Shown here: positions 28,910 to 40,400 of the stretch, one piece after another
Numbering within the stretch: the first letter of the stretch is position 1
Layout: each line of letters starts with the position of its first letter
Assembly (NCBI GenBank): GCA_977017575.1
Contig: CDRNVI010000029.1
Coordinates: 620,001-684,000, forward strand
From: Paramoeba atlantica
Taxonomy: Eukaryota > Discosea
Length of the DNA stretch: 64,000 nt
Direction: 5' to 3'
Notes under the pieces: generated by a model
What the model was told of the DNA's origin: nothing
Database searches by the model: none
What the model saw: only the letters and a program-made list of their open reading frames with translations
Made by a program: the position numbers and the translations under genes

Positions 28910-30321
28910 GGGTCAAAGTGAAGCATTGTTGCGCCTTTTTTGAAAAAATAAAATAAATGAAGATATTTTTTTTAGGTTTGTGGGCCGCTACTACTTATTT
29001 CTTTTGATTTCGCTTCCAAAAAGCTGAGTCTTCACATTAATTAGAGATCTTCGCACAGCTGTTTTAAAGGATTTCCCTCGCTATTTCAGATCTTCAGACC
29101 ATTGACGACTTCTCCGCTGAACTTTGGTCGATCTTTTCTTTCTTCATCAAAGCACCCAAGGGCCCTATTCCCCCACCGTACTGCCTTCTTGAGCCTCTCA
29201 TTCATGCGTTCAACAGTGTTGGTGTGCACCAAAGATCGTCGATGATTAACTGTCTCATGTCGCAAGTCATTTCCCAGCGAGCGACTCGCTCGCCAGCAAT
29301 CAGTGCGCGTTACGATTCGGCTTCCAGCAGACAACTTAATTAATTGTGCTGGGTTAATGGATACTTACACTGTATATTGCACCCCAAAAAGCATTTTTTC
29401 TTCTTTGACATTTCGTTTATGTATTTATCAAAAAAAATCTTTTTCCTTCTCAGAAATCATATTAACTACATGTCTTACATGTGTTCGTGTTCCAATATGG
29501 GCTGTGTGCTTCGATGGAAACACGACGGTGATATTCCTCAAACTACGGGATATATCGAACTGTGAATCACAGCAAATACAGATGAATGGGGTGGATACCG
29601 TAGACTCTCTGCCATAAGAGAACATCGAACTGTGAATCACAGCAAAAAAGGAAAATATCGCTTTGTTATAGAAACAGGGGTACATACTAATCATGCAGAG
29701 TCTGCCCATTCTTCTGTAAAAAGGGCTATAAGGAAACAAGGAAGACTTTCCATGCTCCCACAGAAAGCCGATAAAGTTGCGTCGCTCTGCACGTTGTTTT
29801 TTAAGAAAACAAGTTGGCAAGAACGATTTCAAGCGCTTTTAAAGGCCTTGAAATCAGTCAAAAATATGGAAGAAAGTCAGAAACATCATCTGAGGAAGAA
29901 GGTGAAGAAGGAAACGAGGACTGGGATATAATTCAAATTTTAATGATTTAATGCTGTAAGAGTATGTCCTGCATACATTGTCGCTCAAGGTTGAAGAAAG
30001 AAGATAAATAAACCCCTTTCCCGTTTATATTTGTTGTACCTGTAGCTACGCATTGTACCTGTAGCTAGTTGTTGTACCGGGGGGTACATTAACCCGGACG
30101 GGCGTTTAGTTTCTGAAAAATTATTTCCTATTTTTTGGGGTGCAATATAAGTAGTCTGTAGCCATTGTGTTGTTGTGCGCAGTTCATAGTGGTAGACCGT
30201 GAAAAAAGTTTGTATTATTTATAATCTGACACACTCTAAAAGAAAACGTACTTGTTTTAAACCAATATTTGAAAAATATAAAAAAATATCTCTTTGGCGC
30301 AATAATGCTTCACTTTCACCC
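28910..30321. mobile_element. ~1.4-kb TIR element with Merlin-type fragments, inserted in PIF1
   Basis: The terminal inverted repeats are about 26 bp (GGGTCAAAGTGAAGCATT... left, ...AATGCTTCACTTTCACCC right). AATTTA flanks both sides (28904-28909 and 30322-30327) as a 6-7 bp target duplication. The interior holds ISXO2/Merlin-like DDE fragments on opposite strands: minus at 29334-29086 (TRTDCWRAS, HETVNHRRS, HTNTVERMNERLK) and plus at 29617-29931. A 24-nt sequence around TATCGAACTGTGAATCACAG occurs near 29551 and 29624. It is rearranged, not one intact transposon. Confidence 0.7.
29617..29931 (+). pseudogene. Merlin-type transposase fragment
   Basis: The + strand reads RTVNHSKKGKYRFV, GVHTNHAESAHSSVKRAIRK and a basic C-terminal helix. 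These are the catalytic end of an ISXO2-like transposase, with H, T, N and E of the HTN..E motif present. The first catalytic Asp region is not contiguous with it. Confidence 0.6.
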
Positions 30322-30646
30322 AATTTAGTACTGTAGCGGCTATTCCTGTTGGAGCCATAGCGACGCATTGCTCCTTCATTTCTTGCATTAAGAAACGAGA
30401 AACTAGGCTTTTCCCTGTTCCAGGTCCACCAAGAAGAAACATGCAGCGCTTCGCAGGGTCGGACCTGCCATTAAGCATATTTTCCAGCTGCATTACGCAG
30501 GCTCTCTGCGCAACGGTTAGCGAAAAATGACCGCTGCAGTCACGTAGCACAAAACTACGATCAAACGTGACATGTTCTATTTGTATATCCCTAGCGATCA
30601 CTCGATCATCATCAAAAAACAAATGATCATGCAGTTTCGGCTTCAC

Positions 30647-30845
30647 TGTGCAGGGAGAAGCTGGTGCAGCGAGCCCTCCAAGGGAGTTTCGTTATTTACC
30701 AAAACCGCGAAAACCCATCCTGGGCGATGCCGAGCTTACAGTAGGGTGGAATGCTCACGAGGAAACGCATTTCGGGCGCTCGGAAACATTGGTTTCTTTT
30801 CTCCCGAGCTAACAAGATAGATATATTATATAAATATTTTATATA
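30647..30845. other. PIF1-flanking sequence, nothing recognised
   Basis: Unique sequence with no long frame in the PIF1 orientation. It ends in ATATATTATATAAATA before the next transposon. Confidence 0.4.
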
Positions 30846-31651
30846 CAGGGGGGGCCACGAAAACTGACAAGGTCCGCATTTTAGCGTCCTGAAGCCGTTT
30901 GAGCTGATTTTTGTTGCAAACGAGAGATCTCGTTCTGAATATCGTGTCTACGCTATTTGGAGCCCGTTTCTGCTAATCAAAAAAAAATATTTACAAATTA
31001 TTGAAATTTTGGGCAAAATATTTTGCAAAAAGTATCGAAAAACGTAAAAAAGGCTATTTTTTCTTCTTTTTACCTTACTATGGGCAAACGGAATAGACTA
31101 AACCGTCGCCAGCTATCACCAGAACAGTGTTCATATCCTGTGCGCATTGTCTGCGCACACGAAAGACACCGTGGGACATCTATTCCGGATACGGCACGTA
31201 TGATGAACTGTTCAGAGAGCTCTGTCTCGCGTTTCGATGAGTCAGGTGACGTGGCACGTGCACCCTACTATCTTTTTTTCCAAAGGCCAAGGAATATTTG
31301 TTGAACGAATGTCACGAGGCGTATGTGAATACGCTAAAGAGTCTTCCCACGCGCCTCGCTATACTACGTGAGCGTGGAGGTGGGAATACTGGCTATTAAG
31401 ACCTACTTTCTGGGTACTTTTTGGGCCGTGGTACGTAAAAATTACGAATTTTAGACCCGTTTTTCAATTTGCAAAATCTTTAAAATTTCACTTTTGTAAC
31501 TCATTGGAAATGTTTTCCGGCGAACGTTTTTGTATTTTAAATAGCGTAGACACGATATTCAGAACGAGATCTCTCGTTTGCAACAAAAATCAGCTCAAAC
31601 TGCCTCAGGACGCTAAAATGCGGACCTTGTCAGTTTTCGTGGCCCCCCCTG
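30846..31651 (+). mobile_element. Tc1/mariner deletion derivative with HTH remnant
   Basis: The ends are CAGGGGGGGCC / GGCCCCCCCTG with TA on both sides (30844-30845, 31652-31653). The TIRs extend about 113 bp with a few mismatches and contain GATTTTTGTTGCAAACGAGA and the palindrome GAGATCTC. Inside, 31080-31304 encodes MGKRNRLNRRQLSPEQCSY and a helix-turn-helix (ARMMNCSESSVSRF), closely similar to the HTH of the element at 50697-51475. The catalytic domain is deleted. Confidence 0.88.
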
Positions 31652-31653
31652 TA

Positions 31654-31890
31654 TATACAGTATATTATAAGTATATAGTCCAGTATATTATAAATATATT
31701 ATACATTATATACATTATACATTGTAGATATTATACATTATGTAGATAGATACGTATATCTTACGTTTTATTAATCTCCTTTTCGTTCACTGATCATACG
31801 TATCTATATAACAGTAGGTATATAACAGTGGGTATACAGAATGTATACCCACTGTTATATATGTATAACACGGTATATAACACTAGATAT
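31654..31890. repeat. TA-rich palindromic region
   Basis: TATATTATA-type microsatellite runs to about 31750. A perfect 12-bp inverted repeat CAGTGGGTATAC / GTATACCCACTG with a 5-nt loop follows at 31828-31856. Confidence 0.8.
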
Positions 31891-31891
31891 A

Positions 31892-32020
31892 CAGGGGGGT
31901 GTACGAAAATATGGGGGGGATCAAAATTCTTATAACTCGCCCAATTTTGGAAAATAATAGCGCATTCGAGAGCTTTCACAGAGTTACGTGTCATGTGATA
32001 ATGCGTTTCCCGCATTTTTA
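31892..32020. repeat. Solo Tc1/mariner terminal repeat
   Basis: CAGGGGGGTGTACGAAA after TA, then CGCCCAATTTTGGAAAATAA and AGCGCATTCGAGAGCT, match the TIR of the element at 52601-53367. No partner end is seen downstream, so this is one end of a decayed copy. From 32021 to 32474 I see only AT-rich spacer before the kinase gene. Confidence 0.65.
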
Positions 32021-32474
32021 AATTTTTTTAAGAATATAAAAAAATCATGATTTTTCAAAGTGCAAAATTCTGCAGTTTTTTGAAAAAAATGCTTTTTTTT
32101 GTGAATTTGTCGACTCTTTTGATCCTAATACAGTACTATGCCCCAGAAAAGGTCATATTCGAATAATAAAATGGTGCAGAAGCGGAGTAAATTTTGTTAT
32201 TCGCCTCGTGGGCAACTTAAAGCATCTCACAGGATACTCTTGGTTGTTCTTGTATAATATTTATTATATTATATAATCTGCACTATACAAATCTGCACTG
32301 TAAGTGCATGACTATCAAAATATCCCCCCGGCTTGGGGTTCGTTCGTTGATTTCTCAATAAAAAAAAGTTCTAATCCATTAATTTTCCACGAACTTTGCG
32401 CTTGATTCTGAAGTAATTTTATGATAAAAAAAATACGCTATGAAAATTGTTCTTTATACTTTAAATACTGCTCG

Positions 32475-33740
32475 ATGGATTTGCGCGTAGCTGGACGATG
32501 GCGTCTGGGACGCAAAGTCGGTTCAGGTAGTTTTGGCGACATTTATCAAGGTACCAATTTAGAAAGCGGAGAGCCCGTCGCCATCAAACTCGAGCCATTA
32601 AAATCGCGGCACCCCCAATTACTGTATGAATCTCGAATATACAAAATTTTGCATCATAACACTTCCAGCGTGACAGCTCACCCTGTTGGGCCTGTCGGCA
32701 TACCGGAAGTTAAATGGTACGGCACTGAAGGGGACTACACTGTGATGATAATTGATCTTTTAGGTCCTTCTTTAGAGGATTTGTTTTCATTTTGTGGTCG
32801 AAAGTTCTCTTTAAAAACGACTTTAATGCTCGCAGATCAAATTCTGGCGCGCATGGAGTACATTCATGCCAAAAGTTTCTTGCACAGAGACATAAAACCT
32901 GACAACTTCCTCATGGGGACGGGAAAAAGAGGTCATATCGTGTACATCATTGATTTTGGGCTGGCAAAGAAGTATCGTGACCCTAGGACAAATCAGCACA
33001 TCCCTTATAGAGAAGGAAAAAATTTGACAGGTACAGCACGATACTGTAGCCTCTACACGCATCTTGGGGCTGAGCAGAGCCGCAGAGACGACCTTGAAGC
33101 AGTTGGGTATATCCTCCTCTATTTTTTGCGCGGATCCTTACCCTGGCAAGGGTTGAAAGCTACAACAAAGCAAGAAAAATATGATCGTATCTCAGAAAAG
33201 AAAATGTCAACCTCAGTTGACTCGTTGTGTAAGGGGTATCCGCCCGAACTTGCTGTTTACATGAACTATTGTCGTGCTCTTCGCTTCGAAGACAAACCGG
33301 ACTACAGTTACTTGCGAAAGCTATTTCGTGATCTATTTACTAAGGAAGGATATGAAACAGACTACGTTTTTGATTGGACGGTAAAACGAATTCAGGAAAG
33401 TCTCACAGCGAGTCCTGTCCTCGAAACCGATCGGGCAGGAAAAATCGAGAGTACTGTAGAGAAGAAAGAGTCGAAAGTTAATTTTGTCTGTGGTTCGCAC
33501 GAAGATGATGCGAAGTCCCCTGGACGAAAACCAGAAAATTGTCGTGTGGTTGCAGGCGATAACCGAGGTGCGATGCGCAAGGTAACGGAAGCAAAATCCT
33601 TGTCTCGTGGAACGGATCTCACGCGGAGCGCTCCTTTATGTTCTACTTCAGCTCAACCGCTCAATCGCGACACTGGTGCTGCTGATTATGTTAAGAAAAG
33701 GAGTTCACATATTGAAAGTGCATCTTTCAATACCAAATAG
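32475..33740 (+). CDS. Casein kinase 1 (CK1) family Ser/Thr kinase
   Basis: The 421-residue protein has a complete CK1 catalytic domain in residues 9-290: Gly loop [14 protein letters not shown]-binding Lys in VAIKLE, catalytic loop [20 protein letters not shown], the CK1-specific LTGTARY segment followed by [14 protein letters not shown], and [14 protein letters not shown]1 kinases act on acidic or primed substrates in nucleus, cytosol and on vesicles. The C-terminal ~125 residues are Ser/Lys-rich and unique. The activation segment has CSLY where ASIN is usual. I chose MDLRVAGRW as start because it matches the usual CK1 N-terminus; the frame runs 18 codons further upstream, but that part is AT-rich and unlike the family. 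No intron. It is the first of the same-strand gene island. Confidence 0.95.
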   Translation: MDLRVAGRWRLGRKVGSGSFGDIYQGTNLESGEPVAIKLEPLKSRHPQLLYESRIYKILHHNTSSVTAHPVGPVGIPEVKWYGTEGDYTVMIIDLLGPSLEDLFSFCGRKFSLKTTLMLADQILARMEYIHAKSFLHRDIKPDNFLMGTGKRGHIVYIIDFGLAKKYRDPRTNQHIPYREGKNLTGTARYCSLYTHLGAEQSRRDDLEAVGYILLYFLRGSLPWQGLKATTKQEKYDRISEKKMSTSVDSLCKGYPPELAVYMNYCRALRFEDKPDYSYLRKLFRDLFTKEGYETDYVFDWTVKRIQESLTASPVLETDRAGKIESTVEKKESKVNFVCGSHEDDAKSPGRKPENCRVVAGDNRGAMRKVTEAKSLSRGTDLTRSAPLCSTSAQPLNRDTGAADYVKKRSSHIESASFNTK

Positions 33741-34347
33741 TTGCTTTGCAAGTATCATTTTCTATGTATTCTTGCACAAATTTTAGTTCTTTTAGTAGTT
33801 CTTCTAGTATTCTGCTTAAATACACTTCGATGAGTATAGATTCTGTTCGAGACTCTCGAATTTTATCTCTATTTTACTCTTCGCTATTCTTTAAACAAAA
33901 TTCTAAACAAAATTCTTTGATTAAGGGACAAAATCAGTTTTTACGTTTCTTTCCTCAATGCGTACTCACTCCATGTAACATACATACCAGTAGTACAATT
34001 GGTACGTACGCACCATGTAAACTCAATAAACAGCGGTAATTAACTTCATTTTTTCCTGTCCCGTCGGTCGGTACATGCATACATATTTTGTCATCTAAAG
34101 ATGTAGTGTTCACCTTTTACCCTACCACGCAACACAATTATCCAATATATTTCATGACACTCCCTAAACACCTTACTTCCTCCATTCTCTTCTCTCCTTT
34201 TTCAAATTTTCACCTCTAATTTTGTTTTTCCACCTCATCATCCCATTCTCCATAAAAACAACAACAACAACACCATTTTTATCCTTTAAGATTTTACCCT
34301 TTAAAACCAAATCTTCTTCCTCTTCTTCCCTTCCCCCCCTCCCTCCC
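33741..34347. other. Spacer between CK1 and eEF2
   Basis: AT-rich with TTCTTTTAGTAGTTCTTC-type simple sequence near the CK1 end. From about 34160 it becomes strongly pyrimidine-rich with a CAACAACAACAAC tract at 34257-34272. It presumably holds the CK1 3' UTR and the eEF2 promoter and leader. No gene is seen. Confidence 0.5.
34308..34347 (+). promoter_or_regulatory. Pyrimidine-rich leader of eEF2
   Basis: TCTTCTTCCTCTTCTTCCC continuing through CCCCTCCCTCCC abuts the ATG. Similar C/T tracts precede uL2 (44240-44277), uS3 (45323-45363), the crotonase (46220-46264) and the NAP-like gene (54399-54430). It resembles 5'TOP or initiator-type tracts; the function is inferred. Confidence 0.45.
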
Positions 34348-36879
34348 ATGGTCAACTTCACCGTCGATGAGGTCCGCGACATCATGAACCGCTCCTCCCA
34401 GGTCCGCAACATGTCCGTCATCGCGCACGTCGACCACGGCAAGTCCACCCTCTCCGACTCCCTGGTCGCGGCCGCCGGGATCATCGCGGTACAGAAGGCC
34501 GGGGACGAGCGCCTGCTGGACACCCGGGAGGACGAGAAGAACCGCGGGATCACCATCAAGTCCACCGCGATCTCGATGTATTATCATGTGGAGAGCGCGG
34601 TCGTGGCGGATCTCCCCGACAAGCAGCGGGACTTCCTGGTGAATCTCATCGACTCCCCGGGGCACGTGGACTTCAGCTCGGAGGTGACCGCGGCGCTGCG
34701 GGTGACGGATGGGGCGCTGGTGGTGGTGGACTGCGTGGAGGGGGTGTGCGTGCAGACGGAGACGGTGCTGCGGCAGGCGCTGGCGGAGCGGATCCGGCCG
34801 GTGGTGATGGTGAATAAGGTGGACCGGGCGCTGCTGGAGCTGCAGCTGGACCCGGAGGAGGCGTACCAGGGGTTTTGTAAGACGCTGCAGAATGTGAATG
34901 TGGTGATTGCGACGTACAATGACCCGGTGATGGGGGATTTGCAGGTGTACCCGGAGAAGGGGACGGTGGCGTTTGGGAGTGGGTTGATGTCGTGGGCGTT
35001 TACGTTGCCGCAGTTTGCGAAGATGTACGCCACGAAGTTTGGGGTGCCGGAGGAGAAGATGGTGGAACGGCTCTGGGGGGACACGTTTTTTGACGCGAAG
35101 AATAAGTGCTGGGTGAAGTCCGCCGAGGGCGCGAACGGTCGTCTGAAGCGAGCGTTCTGTCAGTTCTGTCTGGACCCGATCTACCAACTGTTCGACGCCG
35201 TGATGAACGAGAAGAAGGAAAAGGTGGAGAAGATGCTCACTTCGTTGCAGATTCATCTCACCAACCAAGAGCGTGAACAGTCCCCGAAGCGGGTGTTGAA
35301 GACCGTGATGCAGAAGTTTCTCCCCGCCGCCGATGCGCTGTTGCAAATGATTGTCCTGCAGCTTCCCTCCCCCGCGAAAGCCCAGAGATACCGTGGTGAG
35401 ATGCTCTACAACGGCCCCACCGACGACAAGTACTGTCAATCCATCCAAAACTGCAACCCCGAAGGGCCTCTGGTGCTGTACATTAGCAAGATGGTCCCCA
35501 CCGCGGACAAAGGGCGGTTCTTTGCCTTCGGCCGTGTGTTCTCCGGCAGAGTTCGCACCGGACAGAAATGCCGCATCATGGGTCCCAACTACGTCCCCGG
35601 CACCAAAAAGGATTTGTACGAGAAGAAAGCCATCCAGCGTACTGTCCTTATGATGGGGCGCTACCAGGAATCCATTGAGGACATTCCCTGTGGTAACGTC
35701 GTCGGGCTTGTCGGGGTGGATCAGTTTATTGTCAAAACCGCCACCATCACGGATGAGGAGGAGGACGGCTGCTACCCGCTCAAGGACATGAAGTACAGCG
35801 TCTCCCCCGTCGTCCGGGTCGCCGTGCAAGCCACCGATGCCGCAGATCTCCCCAAACTCGTCGAAGGTCTGAAACGTCTCGCCAAGTCCGACCCCGTCGT
35901 GCAGTGCTCCATCGAGGAGTCCGGAGAGCACATTATCGCAGGAGCCGGGGAGCTTCATTTGGAAATTTGTCTTAAAGATCTCCAGGAGGATTTCATGAAC
36001 GGTGCGAAGCTGAAGATCTCCGAGCCTGTGGTGTCCTATCGTGAAACTATCACCGAGCCCTCCCGGATTCAGTGCATGTCGAAGAGCCCAAACAAACACA
36101 ACCGGCTGTTCTGTAAAGGGGTACCGCTGGGAGATGAGCTCTGTGCGGATATCGAGGACGGCAAGGCAGGCGCGGATGCAGATATGAAACTCCGAGGCAA
36201 GCTGCTGGTCGAGAAGTACGACTGGGATGCCACGGACACCAAAAAGATCTGGTGCTACGGCCCCGAGGGGAGTGGACCGAATGTGGTCGTGGATGTAACC
36301 AAGGGGGTCCAAAACATGCATGAGTTAAAGGACTCGTGTAACGCCGCGTGGCAGTGGGCCACCAAGGAGGGGGTGATGTGCGGGGAGAACATGCGAGGAG
36401 TGCGGATCAATATCGAGGATGTCACGATGCACGCCGATGCGATTCACCGTGGTGGGGGACAGATTATCCCAACGGCCCGCCGGGTGTACTATGCGTGTTG
36501 TTTGACCGGGGAACCGCGGTTGATGGAGCCTGTGTTTCTGCTGGATATCCAGACCATTGAGACTGCGATGGGAGGGATCTACGGCGTACTCAACCGCCGT
36601 CGTGGGATTATGATTGGTGAGGAGAACCGTCCCGGGACCCCGATCTACAACGTCAAGGCGTACATCCCGGTCGCAGAGTCCTTTGGGCTCACGGCAGATT
36701 TGCGTGCAAACACCGCAGGGCAAGCCTTCCCGCAGTGCTGCTTTGACCACTGGCAGGTGTTCCCCGGGAACCCGCTGGAGGCAAACACGATGGCCGCAAC
36801 CACCGTCGCTGCCATTCGCAAGCGTAAGGGTTTGAAGCAAGAGATTCCCGACCTCAACGAGTACTTGGATAAGCTGTAA
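34348..36879 (+). CDS. EEF2: Translation elongation factor 2 (eEF2)
   Basis: The 843-residue protein has the usual length for eEF2, the cytosolic GTPase that drives ribosomal translocation. GTPase motifs are G1 AHVDHGKST (26-34), G2 in [10 protein letters not shown]3 DSPGH and G4 NKVD. Later domains are complete, with the diphthamide loop [13 protein letters not shown] and the C-terminal EYLDKL. The [13 protein letters not shown] start matches other eEF2 proteins and follows a pyrimidine tract; an upstream in-frame Met at 34222 lies in leader sequence and is unlikely. There is no intron. The coding sequence is GC-rich, with a marked G/C-ending third-position bias typical of very high expression. 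The segment where animals and fungi have RFTDTR reads RLLDTR, so the eEF2-kinase Thr56 site is absent. Confidence 0.97.
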   Translation: MVNFTVDEVRDIMNRSSQVRNMSVIAHVDHGKSTLSDSLVAAAGIIAVQKAGDERLLDTREDEKNRGITIKSTAISMYYHVESAVVADLPDKQRDFLVNLIDSPGHVDFSSEVTAALRVTDGALVVVDCVEGVCVQTETVLRQALAERIRPVVMVNKVDRALLELQLDPEEAYQGFCKTLQNVNVVIATYNDPVMGDLQVYPEKGTVAFGSGLMSWAFTLPQFAKMYATKFGVPEEKMVERLWGDTFFDAKNKCWVKSAEGANGRLKRAFCQFCLDPIYQLFDAVMNEKKEKVEKMLTSLQIHLTNQEREQSPKRVLKTVMQKFLPAADALLQMIVLQLPSPAKAQRYRGEMLYNGPTDDKYCQSIQNCNPEGPLVLYISKMVPTADKGRFFAFGRVFSGRVRTGQKCRIMGPNYVPGTKKDLYEKKAIQRTVLMMGRYQESIEDIPCGNVVGLVGVDQFIVKTATITDEEEDGCYPLKDMKYSVSPVVRVAVQATDAADLPKLVEGLKRLAKSDPVVQCSIEESGEHIIAGAGELHLEICLKDLQEDFMNGAKLKISEPVVSYRETITEPSRIQCMSKSPNKHNRLFCKGVPLGDELCADIEDGKAGADADMKLRGKLLVEKYDWDATDTKKIWCYGPEGSGPNVVVDVTKGVQNMHELKDSCNAAWQWATKEGVMCGENMRGVRINIEDVTMHADAIHRGGGQIIPTARRVYYACCLTGEPRLMEPVFLLDIQTIETAMGGIYGVLNRRRGIMIGEENRPGTPIYNVKAYIPVAESFGLTADLRANTAGQAFPQCCFDHWQVFPGNPLEANTMAATTVAAIRKRKGLKQEIPDLNEYLDKL

Positions 36880-37417
36880 GTGGGGTACTCGTTGTGCTGG
36901 GGTCTTGGTATCCGATGGAAAGAGGATAAATTGGTTGATACTCTGCTTTTTATTACTGAACTTGAATTTGTATTTTGAGAATGCGCATCGAAGGATGCTA
37001 AATATAGAGGGCGTAATTAATCCTGTTGAAGTTTTTTTGATTTATCATGCGCTTTTATTCCATTTATTTTTTGGCAAAATAGGCTAGTACTTAAACAGTT
37101 TTCAGACATGTATTGTGATCGATGGGCTACTTAATGAACGTTAATGAAAGTATTCGGAATCTATTTACTTACCTTTAGCTCATATTTTCGATGGTTCCAT
37201 ACGTCTATTCAGATTCTCTTAAACGAAGTTAGTGATATACAGTGTATCTATCTAGTAGGGGAACTTGGTACCCAAGGTTCCGTTATCTTTTGCTACATAT
37301 TCCTATGATTTTCAATAAAAAGGCTAGTCGAGTTTTTTCCACGTATGTTTTCTCTAGATATGTAGACCCGAGCGACCCAGTTTCGCAAAACTTGAGAACT
37401 TAACGAAAAAATACAGC
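36880..37417. other. Spacer between eEF2 and the 1,854-residue gene
   Basis: AT-rich, with AATAAA at 37314-37319, a possible polyadenylation signal though far from the eEF2 stop. No gene is seen. Confidence 0.45.
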
Positions 37418-40400
37418 ATGCCACCTAAGTCCGCTTACGCGCTGCGAGCAAGGATTTGGTCTCCCGGAAAAATTTTCTCTGTATCGAATTCTTTAGTCGT
37501 CTCAAGGCTCACAAGCGGGTGCTTCACATTTTCATTGAGGAATATCAAAGACGCGATTCGGAGGGGTGAACAAACAAAAAACGAATTTTCAGTTCTGGTT
37601 TCCGAAAAAATTGTGCTCTTTTCCTTTCCTCCTGAACACCATTTCGTACCCGCTGAGTATTCATCCCATAGTCCATGTCCGCAAAAAAGACCAACCGCTA
37701 CACCAACCCGTCCTCTATCCCCAATCCCATCCTCCTCCCCCCACCCACTCCCTCACCACCCCCGCAATTCTTACCTCTTCTCCCAGACCCGCTCCTACGC
37801 TACAACCCCCACCGCTTCTCATCTCTCCTCAAACCCTCATTCTACTAGTATTTCTATTTCTTCGAATTCTTCTTCTTCTAATCCTTCGAAATCTTCCTCT
37901 TCCTCCCCCTCCACCTCCCGTACCGCGACCGATCCCTCCCACCCCTGCCACTTCGCTCTCCACAAAATCTCCTGGCACGTGATGACGGGGAAAACGAAAT
38001 GCTTCGTCGACAGCCTACTCCCCCACGCCCCCCACCTCCTTACCCCCCAGGAGACGCAGCAGATCGAAAGAGACTACGGCAGTCTCCTCGAGTTTCTACA
38101 AAAACATGAAAAGTTTTTTGTGTTGAAACAAGAAGCAGCGGGGGAGGGGGAGAAGGGGGGAACCGCCCACACAACAACGACAACAACAACAACAACAACA
38201 GAGGAAACCTCCTGTGGGGGAAATGAACGAAAAGGTCGACGACTGCCCTCAAATTTGTCGTTTATTCATTTCGCACAGCTCCCGAGTACACAAAAAGAAC
38301 ACAGGGGTTCGAATGGAACCAAAGAGAGTGAAAAACCACAACCCGCACAGCGTTGGGTCGTGACCCATAGGGTAACGCGGGAGTTACTGGGTCATCTGCA
38401 GCATGCAGCGGTGTCGACACTGATGGCTCGAGGGGGTGGGAAGACCCCGTTGAATGTGTCTGTACTTGCGGGGTATATGCCCCGGGAGGTACGCTCGTTT
38501 GCCACAGGTTGTGGGTGTCCCAGCTTTGGGGATTTCCTGAAACGGTATTTTCCGCATTTGATGTCGGTACATGTTTCCGCGGTGAAGACGATGATCACGG
38601 TGGATCTAGCGAAATCATGTGTGTGTCCTTTCAGGGGTAAAGCGGAAGTTCCTTCTTTGGAAATGATGCGGCGCAACTTCGTGCTGAGTATGTCCGAAAG
38701 CGAACGAGGTGAACGACTGGCGAAGAGTGTAAACAGGGAGACACAAAAAATAGAACACGAATCACGTGTGTTGAAGACCGCACATGGGAAAAATTATGTA
38801 CCTGTGTTAGGAGTTGTAGCAGACCTTATCTATGAAGTTCTCCCAGAGGATGGCACACAGATCGACATGGATTTAGAGATCAAACCTCAGCTTCCTGTGA
38901 CCTACAAGATGATTCCTCAATTAGGCAAAAAGCTTGCCTCATGTGAATTCCCAAAGCTTTCCATTAGTCTAAATGACGGTCGATACCATTTTGGCCGAAG
39001 GATGAACAAGGACAATTCACTTATAAAGGACAAGAACGGAAAGGCGTTCCCTATGGTCGATATTCTGACAACAACATCCGTCAAATGTAATTTGGATGAC
39101 GCTTCTGTAGTCACGCTGCCAAGTAGCGCTATCTCGAACCTGGTCGACCAAATGGTACCTCTTCTCCCATCTGACGGTTCGGAAGTACGCATCGATGATC
39201 CCATGTTTAAAGACATTTTCGGTGTCGGGGCTCCCATTCTGGGTCTATCTAAAAAGATATTCAAATTAAATCACAAAAAAATCTATACTCGGTACATTGG
39301 GACGCAATACTACGTAAAACTTCGACCTGAGGCTGTGGACCAAGATTTAGCCAATGAACGAAAGGCGCTGGACATTGCCTTTTGGAATGCCGGGCTCTAC
39401 CTTGAGCGCTCTCCGCTTCCGATGGAAACGCATCAAGCATTTCGAACACTACGGGATGCGCTTCCCGCGGACGGGACTGCGCTGGAGCTCGAGGAGGCAA
39501 AAGCCTTACTCCCACATCTGGCGCCCTGCTGGCCCGCTGGTATGGCCAAAAAGCTCAACGCGGAGAAGGGAATTAAAGTCACCCAGGATGCCGCAAATGG
39601 ACTGCACTACGTCGCTCGCTCGGATGTGTACGACGGCAGTGAGAGTCTTCTCCAATCTGTGGTCTCGAGCCTGAACGAACCAAAGGTTTCCTCTTCCCCC
39701 GATACAATGAAGGGACTCACTCCGGACTATACGGGTTTGAATCTTGATCTCACGGGGGCGTTTGAGAAATTGTGGAATATTGTGCCTACAACTTGGGTCG
39801 GGACGGACTATTTGATGCCCTACCTAAAAGGAACATTCGCAGATCTCAGCTCCCGACGTATTTTGCTACGTATTGCTGTGGAATTTTCAGATTACTTTGA
39901 GTTTAGCGTTGGGCACGCAAAAATGAATCTCCTTTTACGGGAAGAGCGTTTTGACATGTATAAAGTCCCTTTTGAGCCTGTTATACGAAGACGAGTGCGC
40001 ATCTCGCCGGAGGCCATTCCTGTGTCTGTCCTATTGTCTTCCACGTCCGGGGAGAAGCCGTCCAAGGAACCTGAATTAGGCGTTTCATCCGAGCCGGATT
40101 TCGCGGAAGAATGTGGTGAGCCGATTCGAAATACGAAGCCTAGAAAGAAAGAAAAGTCTTTTCATAAAGTAGAGAAACCGAATTCGTTAGAACCAGAGGA
40201 CAAAGACACCCACTCGACTCCACCATCCGTACTCCCTAAGGAAGGCGAAAAATCCGCCAGCGCTAAGGCCAGTGCCACAGACGACAGTACTGTGGACAAA
40301 GAAGCAGAGGAGGAGGAGGACGAAGAAGAAGACGTGGATCTTGACGAATACGTCTTCCCTGAGTTCTCCCGCAAGTCACCGATTCAAGAGCTCACATCTG

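Larger units (their letters stand above)
28462..30646 (-). pseudogene. PIF1-type helicase, interrupted by a TIR element
   Basis: Minus strand: 30646-30322 carries the upstream region and Walker A (LLGGPGTGKSLVSRFLMQEM) followed by APTGIAATVLN. At 28909-28462, on the far side of an insertion, is Walker B with its neighbours (RLVILDEISMIGTSFLARIN, then GDFYQLRPV). Both flanks are PIF1-like and the interruption coincides with a TIR element bounded by AATTTA on each side. At least one further frameshift lies near 28840-28890, and the C-terminal helicase motifs are absent. PIF1 proteins are carried by Helitrons as well as by host genomes; no Rep domain is seen, so the source stays open. Confidence 0.75.

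Noticed and set aside
34294-36321. 675-codon open frame on the minus strand across eEF2
   Set aside because: It mirrors the GC-rich codon bias of eEF2 (few TAA/TAG possible in that frame) and has no domain. The plus-strand gene explains it.
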